From JAGRGG01 sp965217265 (GTDB lineage: Bacteria > Pseudomonadota > Alphaproteobacteria > Geminicoccales > Geminicoccaceae), in the NCBI GenBank assembly GCA_965217265.1, contig CBDCHP010000010.1, positions 1 to 16,079 on the forward strand: a stretch of DNA of 16,079 nucleotides, in the 5' to 3' direction. Shown here in pieces: positions 1 to 7,994 of this stretch. Within the stretch, counting starts at the first letter, position 1. The number at the start of each line of letters is the position of its first letter. The position numbers and the translations under genes are program-made. The notes beneath the pieces were generated by a model. It was not told the DNA's origin and ran no database searches. It saw nothing but the letters and a program-made list of their open reading frames with translations.

Positions 1-411
1 CCGGCCGTGGAAGGCACCCTCGACGGTGAGGATGCGGTGACGCTCCGGGTTGCCGGCGGCGTAGTGGTAACGGCGGACGGTCTTGATCGCGGCCTCGATC
101 GCTTCGGCACCGGAGTTGCACACGAACACCGTCTCGGCGAACGCGTGCGCCACGAGCCGGTCGGCGAGGCGCTCCAAGGGCTCGATGCGAAACAGGTTCG
201 AGACGTGCCAGAGCTTCGAGCCCTGCTCGATCAGGGTCCGAACAAGGTGGGGATGGCCGTGGCCGAGGCCGCAGACCGCGATCCCGGCGACGAAGTCGAG
301 GTAGCGGCGTCCGTCGGCGGTGTAGAGCCAGGAGCCCTCGCCGCGCTCGAAGGCGAGGTCGATGCGCCGGTAGACGGGCAAGAGCGAGGGGATCGAGGCG
401 TTGGTCGTCAT
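1..411 (-). CDS. argD: Acetylornithine/succinyldiaminopimelate aminotransferase-type class III aminotransferase, 5' part only
   Basis: This is an open frame of 137 codons from ATG at 411 to the left edge, with no stop, so only the N-terminal third of a protein usually near 390-400 aa is present. Translation begins MTTNASIPSLLPVYRR and continues with a segment like GSWLYTADGRRYLDFVAGIA, then GHGHPHLV and FVCNSGAEAIEAAIKTVRRY, ending near GAFHGR. These are hallmark stretches of PLP-dependent class III aminotransferases; NSGAEA-x-E-A-AIK and FHGR are cofactor and substrate region motifs of ArgD. The catalytic lysine lies beyond the edge. ArgD converts N-acetylglutamate semialdehyde to N-acetylornithine in arginine synthesis. 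The gene lies 70 bases downstream of the ABC permease on the same strand, with no strong Shine-Dalgarno visible. A different class III aminotransferase cannot be excluded, but N-terminal similarity favours ArgD. Confidence 0.85.
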   Translation of the reverse strand, partial: MTTNASIPSLLPVYRRIDLAFERGEGSWLYTADGRRYLDFVAGIAVCGLGHGHPHLVRTLIEQGSKLWHVSNLFRIEPLERLADRLVAHAFAETVFVCNSGAEAIEAAIKTVRRYHYAAGNPERHRILTVEGAFHGR

Positions 412-481
412 GGGCGTCGCCGGCTCAAGAGGAAAGGGCCAAGGTAGGCGAGAGGGCCTTCCCGTCAACGGCAAGCCGGTC

Positions 482-1332
482 TCACGCCTTGAGCTTGTAC
501 CCGCGCCGGACGAGGGCAAGGGCCAATAGCCACAAGGCGGCCATGACCATCAGGAGGTAGAGGGCGCCGATCAGGGTCGGGCCGTCGGCGTGGCCGGTGA
601 AGCCGTAGCGCAGCCCGTCGATCATGTAGAAGAAGGGGTTCATCAAGGCGACGACGTGGAAGGGCTCAGGCAGGGCCTCGATCGAGTAGAACGTGCCGGA
701 CAGGAACGAGAGCGGCGTGATGATGAAGTTGGTGACCGCCGCCATCTGATCGAACTTCTCGGCCCACAAGGCGGCGAGGAAGCCCAAGATCGAGAGCACG
801 CCGAGCCGGCGAAGACGTAGTAGAGAATGGTGAGCGGGTGCAGCGGGTAGAGGCCGACGAAGGGGATCATCGTCAGCCAGACGACGAGGGCGACGAGAAA
901 GCCCCGCGTCACTCCGCCCATGACGACGCCGAACAGGAGTTCGCCCGCCGAGAGCGGCGGCATCAGGTAGTCGACGATGTTGCCCTGCACCTTGGCGATC
1001 ATGATCGAGGACGAGGTGTTGGCGAACGCGTTTGAATGACCGACATCATGATGAGGCCGGGTGCTAAGAAGACGAGAAGGGAGATCCCCCACCTCGCGGC
1101 CGGCGCGGCCGAGGGCGAGCGAGAAGATGGCAAGAAAGATCAGCGTCGTCGCCACCGGCGCGAACACGGTCTGCGTCATGACCTTGAAGAAGCGGCGGAC
1201 CTCTTTCAGGTAGAGGGTCCAAAGGCCGATCAGGTTGATGTCGCCGAAGGTGCCGAAGGTCGATTCGTCGTCCGACAGGCTCAGCGCGGGGCCAGCGGGC
1301 TGCGGCGGCGGGACGGGGTTCGCGTCGTCCAT
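482..1332 (-). CDS. ABC-2 type transporter permease (reading frame broken by three indels)
   Basis: Two overlapping frames together encode one ABC-2 family membrane permease of the NodJ/YadH kind, about 284 aa after correction. From ATG at 1332 the protein begins MDDANPVPPPQPAG and has a cytosolic segment LIGLWTLYLKEVRRFFKV. Transmembrane segments follow, including APVATTLIFLAIFSLAL, ELLFGVVMGGVTRGFLVALVV and a C-terminal LYLLMVMAALWLLALALVRRGYKLKA. Conserved family stretches NAFANTSSS, KVQGNIVDYLMPPLS and FDQMAAVTNFIITPLSFLSGTFYS are clear. The frame shifts out at the C run 1086-1090 and returns at 1031-1033; in the other frame the gap reads FLAPGLIMMSVIQ, the expected family sequence. It shifts again near 799-803, after which the C-terminal 105 codons lie in another frame. 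The ATG directly follows the tamB stop. No ATPase partner is in the window, so the substrate is unknown. Confidence 0.8.
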
Positions 1333-4300
1333 CTAGTAGTCCAAGCTCCAGTTGATGCCGGCACCGCTGTTGCCGTCCGAGCCGACCTCGGAGGTGGCGT
1401 CGAAGCCGCGTCCGAGATCGACCTCGACGCGGGCCCTGGTCGTGTTGGTGGCGAGGCCCTGCTCGACTTCGAGGTAGACGTCGTCGGAGAGGTATTTCCG
1501 GCCGAGACGGCGCTCTCGTCGCCCTCGCCGCCGATGTCGAGCGTGTCGAGGCCGAGCGAGCCGCGAAACCGGTCGAGCAGCCCCGGACCGCCGCCCTGCA
1601 ACTCGCGCACCGCGGCGGCGAGCTTGATGCCCTGCGCCGGGGTGATGTCGGACACGTCCTGGTCGAACAGGAGCCGCGACAGGACCTGGTCCTGCGGCAG
1701 TTCGGGCTCGGAAGTCAGCGCGACCTCGGGATCGGTGGCGGGGCCGGTCACCCGCACGATCGCGGTGAAGCCGTCGCGCTCGGCCTCGGCCACGAGCTTG
1801 ACCTGCGGTATGGGCGGCGATCCCCCGGTGAAGGTGACGCTGCCCTCGGTGATCGTGAAGCGCTCGCCCAAGAAGTCGAGGAAGCCGCGGCGAAAGTCGA
1901 TCGAGCCGACGATCTCGGGCGCCGTCGCCTGCCCGTCGATCGCGAGGTTGCCGCCCCACTCCGACGAGAGGCCGCGGCCGCGCACGAAGACGCGCTCGGG
2001 CGCGTTGACCTCGACGTCGAGGGCGAGGTCGAAGGGCGCCCCCGCCGCGGCCCCCTCCTCCGGTTTCGGCCGCGGCACGAGCTCGCCGTTGCGGCGCACG
2101 ACGACGTCGAGTTCGGGCGGGTCGGTGACGCCGCCCGAGGGGATCTGCAAGTCGGCGCTGTCGATGTTGACCGTGCCCTTGAGCTTCGCCGCGTCAATGT
2201 CGCCGTCGATGCCGAGGTCGCTCGTGACGACGGCCACGCCGAGGTCGTTGTCGAGCAGCCTCGCCCCGTTGCTGTTGAGGGTGAAATCGAACGGGAAGTC
2301 GCGCTCGGGCGCCATCTCGATCCGGCCGCCGCCGGTGATCGTGCCGTTCCCCGGCCCTCGCGCGCGCAAGGTGGCGACCTCGATCGTCCGGCCGCGGGCC
2401 TCGACGTCGAGGACGATATCGTCGAGGCGAACGCCCGTGTTCGCGTCGCTGAAGGCGCCGTCGTCGACGCGCACGGCACCGTTCGCCAGCGGCCGGGCGT
2501 ACGTCCCGTCCAAGCTCAGATCAATGTCGAGCACGCCCTTCGCCTGCTGCCCGTCGAGCTGGGCGATCTGCACCAGCCGGGCGAGCGCCGCCTTGCCGGT
2601 GATGCCGCCGCCGATCTGCCGGTCCTGCGGCAGGTCGAAGGCGAAGGGTTGCAGCGACAAATCGAGCGGCAGCCTCACCTCGGCTTGCAGCGGCTGATCG
2701 AACGTGCCGGCGATCGCGAGGTTGCCGGTGAACAGTTCCTGGTCGTAGCGGCCCTTGAGGTCGATCGTCGCCGGCGGCACCTCGGCGAACGCTTCTTCGG
2801 CGAGCGCGATCTGCCGCCCGTCCAGGCTGAGGGCAATGTCGGGCGCGGCCGGGCTGCCGCCCAAGGTCACGTCGGCCTTGAGCCCACCGCGCAGGTCGCG
2901 CTCAAGGTAGGGGTCGAGCTTGGCGAGATCGAACCCCTCCAAGCGCAAGTCCCCGGCCAGGATCTCGCCCACCAGCCTCGCGTCGCCGGCGAGCCTGGCA
3001 CCGGCGAAGGTGAGGTCGAGCCCGTCGAGGGCGTAGCCGCCCTGGGGCAGCGAGACGGTCAGCGGCGCTCGCAGACGCAACGGCTCGTTCGCGGCGCTGC
3101 CGTCCAGACGCTCGACGCGCACCGACTTGGTGGCGGAACGGGCGTCGATCATGGCCGCGGTCTCGACGTCGAACGGCACGTCCTCGCCCCCACCCCGGCC
3201 CTGAGCCCCCTTCAACGCCGCCTCGACGCGTAAGCCGTCGAGACCGCCGTTCGCGTCGATCCGGGCGGTGTCGAGGCGCAGATCGCCCTGGGTGAAACGG
3301 TCGAGATTTGCCTTGGCGTCGATCGTCGGCGTGCCGAGCGCGTCGTTCACGGCGGCGTCGAGCTTCAGGCCCTCGACGTCGCCGAAATCGCCCGCGACCT
3401 TAGGCGCGTCGAGGTTGAGGTCGACCTTCTGCCGACCGGAATCGGCGCTCAAGCGTAGATCGACCCGGCCTTGCCCTTGAACATCCTGCCCGATGAAGGG
3501 GCGCAGCGCCGCGAAGTCGCCGACCCGGCCTTGGATCTCGCCCTCGGCGAGGTTGCGCTCAAGGTCGTAGGCGAGATCGCCGCCGAGTTCGGTCGCGGGT
3601 GCCGTGAGGCGCAGGCGCTTGAGGCGGGCGAGCTCGGGGGTGTAACTGTAAGCACTCGCCAAGCGCAGTTCCTCGCCGCGCGTCCTGGCGGTGAGGGTCA
3701 TGTCGCCGCTAAGATCGTCGGTCGGCCCCGCCGCCGTCGCCACCAGGGCGACGCGCTCGAAGTCCTGGCCCACGACCTTGAGCGGCGCCGCGTCGGCGTC
3801 GAGCCTGACGTCGGGCTTGTCGAGCGTGCCGCCGAGATCGACGACGGCCTTGCCCGCGCCCGCGATCGATTGCTTGAGCAGCCCTTCAAGGGCGGCGAGT
3901 TCGGGCAGGCTTAGCGTCACCCGCCCGTCCAGCGCCCGCTTCGCGTCGAGGCCGAGCGTGGCCCGGCCGGCAAGGTCGGCCCTGGCGGCGTCGAGATCGA
4001 GGTTGGTGAGCGTGACGCGCCCGTCCTTGACGTAATCGACGTCGGCCTTGAGCTTGGGCGCGGACCCGACGAGGCGGGTCGCCTTGCCCGGCAAGCCGCT
4101 CAAATTCTGCGCCGCCAGGACGACGTTCGCCTTGGCGCTCGCGAGATTGGGCGCGGTCGTGGCGTCGATCTTCAAGTCGACGCTACCCTTGGGCCGCAGG
4201 TCGGGCGGCAGCCGGTCGCGCAGGGCTTGGCCCAGCGCGGCGAGGTCGGGGATGCCGGCGTCGAGCCGCGCTTGCCCTTCGAGCGAGGGCAGGGCGAAGC

Positions 4301-6059
4301 CGGCCGTGCCCTGCAGGTTCACCGTGGCCGCCTTGAGGTCGAGGTCGTTCAAGGCGACGCGCTCGTCCTTGAGGTAGAGGAGGTCGGCGGTGAGGCGCGG
4401 GGTCGCCCCCAGCACCCGGTCGGCGTCGGCCGGCAGGCCGGCGAAGTCGTCCGCGCCGAGCACCACTTTCGCGTCGACGCGCTCGGCGTTCTCGGCGATG
4501 TCGGCGTCGGCTTTGAGCGTGACGGCGCCCTCAAGGTTCATGTCCTCGGGCGCCAGCGGACCCAGCGCCGTCTGCAACGCCCTGAGGTCGGGCACGTCGG
4601 CGGTGATCTGCGCCTTGCCCTTCAAGGCCGGCAGCGCCACGTCGGCGGTGGCCTCGGCCTTGAACGTGTCGCCTTCGAGCGTGAGCGCGTTCAAGACCGC
4701 CTGCCCCTTCGTCGGCACGCGGGCGTCCAGGCTGAACTGGAGCGCGTCCTCCGGCCTGAGCGGCTCGCCGTCCTGCGTCGCGCCCTCGATCCGGCCGTCG
4801 CCCTTCAGGCTCGCGCCGGCGAACGGCTGGTTCAGGGCGGCGAGCGGGCGGACGTCGATCTTGCCCGCCACCGTCTCGACGCCGAAATTCGCGGCATCGA
4901 TGCTATTGCCGCTGAGATCGACGACGAACAGCGGTTCTTGCACCGTGCCCGAGGCGTCGACCCTGAGCTTCGCCCTGCCGGCGAGGTCGGTCTTGGCAAG
5001 GGCACTCGCCTTGGCGAGGTCGGGCAGGACGACGTCGATATTGCCGCCAAGCTCGCCGGTCTTGAAGTCCATCCGCCCCTGCCCGTCGGTCTGGAGAAAG
5101 GCGCTCTCCAGGTCGAAGCGGTCGAGCTGGAAGGTGTCGGGGCTGGTCTGGCCGACTTCCACGTCGAGCGAGAACACCCGGCCCAACAGGGCACCGACGT
5201 CCTCGGGGAACACGCCCGGCACCGGCGCCACCACGGCCGAGAGGTCGATCTTGGGCGTGTCGCTGTAGTCGAGCTTCGCGTCGGCGCTCGCGTGCAGCAG
5301 GCTCTGCGCGTCGAAGACGAGGCCGGCGTCCCAGTTCTTCAAGGGGCCGTCGCCGTTCAGGTCGAGGTAGACCCGGTCCGCCTGCGGTATGCCGACCAGA
5401 TCGGCGAACAAAGACCCGGTCTCCTCGGCGTGCAGGTCGACCTTGGCCGCCTGCTTGGCCAAGTCGAGCGTGGCGTCGAGGCTCAAATTGGCCGTGTTCT
5501 CGTCGATGCGGCGCCCCTTGAGGTCGGCGACGATGACGTCGTCGCCCTCCCCCGGCTTCACCGAACCCTGAAGGGTGAAGGTCGCCGCCTCGCCGAGCAC
5601 CGGCCCTTCGAGCTCAATGCGCTCGAAATTGATGTCCTGCACCAAGACGCGGCTGATCGACTGCGGCAGCTCGGGCGGCTGCGGCAGGGTGAAGGCGTCG
5701 TCGGCCGCCGGATCGGTCGGCGGCGAGACGGGGGCCCTCGCCACCACGGTGCGCGCAGCGCCGATTTTGTTGACCTCCAAGCGGCCGCGCAGGAGCGCCG
5801 TCGCCGCGATGTCGAGGCTGACGTCGTTGACGGTGAGCCAGACGCCCTTCGTGTCGGCGATGGTGACGCGCTCGATCTTGACGTCGAACGGGATGCCCGA
5901 CAGGCCCTCGATCTTGACCTTCTGGTTGTCGTTCGAGACGAGGCCCTCGATGAACTGGGTCAACTGCTGCCGGACGAAGTCGACCTGCGCCAGCGCCGGG
6001 GTCGCGAGCGCCAACGCCAGGGGCAGCGAGAGGATGACGGCCTTGCGGGTGACGCGCAC
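1333..6059 (-). CDS. tamB: TamB, translocation and assembly module inner-membrane/periplasmic protein (one 3' frameshift)
   Basis: TamB is an AsmA-like protein anchored in the inner membrane. It spans the periplasm and works with TamA in outer-membrane protein assembly and, in recent models, phospholipid transfer. The start is GTG at 6059, preceded by AAGGAG about ten bases upstream. Residues 1-24 form a signal/anchor segment (VILSLPLALALATPALA). A long beta-rich body follows with repeated TLEG/LDLKA-type strands, including a 114-residue tandem repeat at residues 456-683. The C-terminal TamB (DUF490) domain is recognisable from about residue 1170, with IDFRRGFLDFLGERFTITEGS and EPELPQDQVLSRLLF. 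The frame is lost at the T run 1495-1497; restoring one base there yields KYLSDDVYLEVEQGL and the end INWSLDY with stop TAG at 1335-1333, giving about 1575 aa. E. coli TamB is 1259 aa, so this one is long. Without correction the protein would end in a low-complexity frame-shifted tail to 1281. Confidence 0.93.
3825..4694 (-). repeat. Tandem 114-residue repeats inside tamB
   Basis: The TamB protein repeats with a period of exactly 114 residues. Unit 1 covers about residues 456-569, unit 2 about 570-683, and a partial third unit continues to about residue 745. Anchors are LNALTLEG / LNDLDLKA / LTNLDLDA, VPDLRALQTALG / IPDLAALGQALR / LPELAALEGLLK, GLPADADRVLGATPRL / GLPGKATRLVGSAPKL, and LYLKDERV / DYVKDGRV. 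The units have diverged at many positions, so this is an old internal duplication rather than a recent DNA repeat. It probably lengthens the hydrophobic beta-groove that bridges the periplasm. Confidence 0.8.
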
Positions 6060-6107
6060 GGGGTGGGGGCTCCTTATGCGGGCTGATCTAGGCTATTGGC
6101 CGACGAA

Positions 6108-7994
6108 TCAAAAGGCTTGGCCGATGCTGATATAGAATTGAAAGGCGTCGTCGATGCCCGAGCGCTTGTTCAAGGGCACGGCGACGTCGAAGCGGATCGG
6201 GCCGACCGGGGTGATGTAGCGCAGGCCCAGCCCCGCGCCGAATCGGGCGTCGGTCGGCTTGGGGTTGGTGTCGGCGTAGGCGCTGCCGCCGTCGATGAAG
6301 GCGGCGAACTCGACGTTCTCGATCGGCATGATCCGGGCCTCGACGCCCCCCTCGATCACCGAGAGGCCGCCCAGCGGATCGTTGCCGTTGAGAGGCCCCG
6401 CCAACTGGTAGGGGATGCCGCGCACCGAGCCGCCGCCGCCGGCGTAGAAGCGCTCGTCCGCCGGCACCTCGTCGAGATCGGCGCCGGCGATCGAGCCGAT
6501 CGAGCCGCGAAAGGCGAGGACGAGGCGGGGCTCGTTCATCAAGCGCAGGTAGGCGGTCGCCGTCGCCCGGGTCTTCAAGAACTGCGTGTCGGGGTTGAGC
6601 GTGTCGAAGAAGGGGGTGGCCAGCAGGTTGAGGCGCCAGCCCTTGGACGGGTCGAGCAGGCTGTCGCTGTGATCGAAGCGCAGGGTGGCCGGCACCGAGA
6701 AGAGGCCGAAGGTCCCCTCGCCCACCGTGGCCTTCTCGATCTCGACGTAGCGGTACGCGACGCCCAAGGAGCCCGTCGTGTGGCGATCGAAGACCCGCTC
6801 GAAGCCGGCCCCGGCGCCGATGGAGCGGCTTTGGTAGGCGTCGGTGTCCTCGAAGGTGAGTGCCGCGTTCGCGAGCAGGTTCAGGTTGCGCACGAGGAAG
6901 ATGTCGGGCTTGACGAAGCGCACCGACGCCTCCTGCTCCAACTGCGAGACCTTGGCCTCGAAGCGCAGTTGCTCGCCGGCGTGCAGGAGGTTGCGGTGCT
7001 CCCAGAAGACGCGCGCCAGCAACCCCTCGTCGGTGTAGTAGCCGACGCCGAGGCCGATCGTGCGGTGCTTGCGCTGTTCAAGGTCGACCGTGACCGGCAG
7101 GCGCCCCTGATCGTCGACCGCCTCGCCGGTCGAGACGCGCACGACGCTGAACAGGTTGGTGTCGATCAGGCTCTGGCGCGCGGCGTCGATGGCGCCGGCG
7201 CTGTAGGTCTGCCCGGCTTTGAGGTCGGTGCGCGCGCGCAAGAAGGCTTCGGACAGCTTCTCATCGCCCTTGATCGTGGGCCGGGCGATCGGGACGACCG
7301 GGCCGGGCTTGACCCTCAAGGTGACGTCCATCGCCCTGTTGTCGTAATCGACGATCACCTGGCGCGGCTCGATCGCGGCAAACGGGTGGCCCTGGTTCTT
7401 CGCCCGGCGCAGGAGTTCGGTCTCGGCGTCGAGCACCTCTTGCGCCAGGGCCGGCTCGCCCTGGCGCAGTTCGAGCTGGCCCGCGATGTTCGGGCGCCTG
7501 AACCCGTTCGGATCGCCGACGATCTCGATCTTGCGCTCGTCGAAGGTGAAGCGTGGGCCCGGCGTCACCGCGTAGACGAGCTTGGTCGGCGCACCCTCGA
7601 TCAGGTCTTGGATCTCCTCGCCGACGCTCTCGACGACGTTCTCGTCCTCCTCGTCCCCGGCAGCGCGCTCCCGGCGGATGGCGTAGTCGACCCCGCCCTC
7701 GTAGTAGCCTTGCGCCCGCAGGCCCTGGCGCAGGCGGGGGAGGTCGTCCTCGGCGCGCCGGCGCAGCACGATCAGGCTCGTCGGCGGCCGCTCGGTCGCG
7801 GCGTTGGCGTCGCTGACCGAGCGCAGGTAGCCCGCCAGCCCGTCGGGCAGTTCGTCGCCCGTCGCCGGCTCGAACACCACGTCGTAGGGGACGCGCTCGA
7901 CCGCCTCGAAGTCGCCGCCGATCGTCTCCTCCTCGCCGGTGCAGGCGGCAAGGAGAACGACGAGCGCGGCGCCGAGCGCCAGGCGAAAGGTCAT
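6108..7994 (-). CDS. tamA: TamA/TamL, Omp85-family outer-membrane barrel with lipoprotein signal
   Basis: This 628-aa protein is the outer-membrane half of the TAM complex. It has POTRA repeats at about residues 36-305 (RAQGYYEG; LRRAKNQGHPFA; LIDTNLFSVVRV) and a 16-strand Omp85 barrel at about 310-628. The strand-6 loop motif is GGGGSVRGIPYQ at 519-530, with the diagnostic R525-G526, and the terminal beta-signal ends in Phe (FQFYISIGQAF). The N-terminus is unusual: MTFRLALGAALVVLLAAC matches a lipobox (L15-A16-A17-C18), with Thr at +2, which would sort the protein to the outer membrane. An acidic insertion (GDEEDEN) sits near residue 115. The ATG at 7994 overlaps the TGA of the upstream channel gene by four bases and has AAAGGA upstream, so translation is probably coupled. 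The tamB gene begins 48 bases downstream, which supports the assignment. Confidence 0.93.
   Translation of the reverse strand: MTFRLALGAALVVLLAACTGEEETIGGDFEAVERVPYDVVFEPATGDELPDGLAGYLRSVSDANAATERPPTSLIVLRRRAEDDLPRLRQGLRAQGYYEGGVDYAIRRERAAGDEEDENVVESVGEEIQDLIEGAPTKLVYAVTPGPRFTFDERKIEIVGDPNGFRRPNIAGQLELRQGEPALAQEVLDAETELLRRAKNQGHPFAAIEPRQVIVDYDNRAMDVTLRVKPGPVVPIARPTIKGDEKLSEAFLRARTDLKAGQTYSAGAIDAARQSLIDTNLFSVVRVSTGEAVDDQGRLPVTVDLEQRKHRTIGLGVGYYTDEGLLARVFWEHRNLLHAGEQLRFEAKVSQLEQEASVRFVKPDIFLVRNLNLLANAALTFEDTDAYQSRSIGAGAGFERVFDRHTTGSLGVAYRYVEIEKATVGEGTFGLFSVPATLRFDHSDSLLDPSKGWRLNLLATPFFDTLNPDTQFLKTRATATAYLRLMNEPRLVLAFRGSIGSIAGADLDEVPADERFYAGGGGSVRGIPYQLAGPLNGNDPLGGLSVIEGGVEARIMPIENVEFAAFIDGGSAYADTNPKPTDARFGAGLGLRYITPVGPIRFDVAVPLNKRSGIDDAFQFYISIGQAF

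Noticed and set aside
1281..1497. Frame-shifted low-complexity tail as a genuine TamB C-terminus
   Set aside because: The alternative frame encodes the conserved TamB ending and stops directly before the next start codon; the tail is Ser/Thr/Pro/Arg-rich noise overlapping the permease gene.
1036..2697. A 553-codon open frame on the plus strand opposite tamB and the permease
   Set aside because: It is antisense to a well-recognised TamB domain, is rich in Arg, Ser and Pro as expected from GC-rich shadow frames, and has no recognisable motif.
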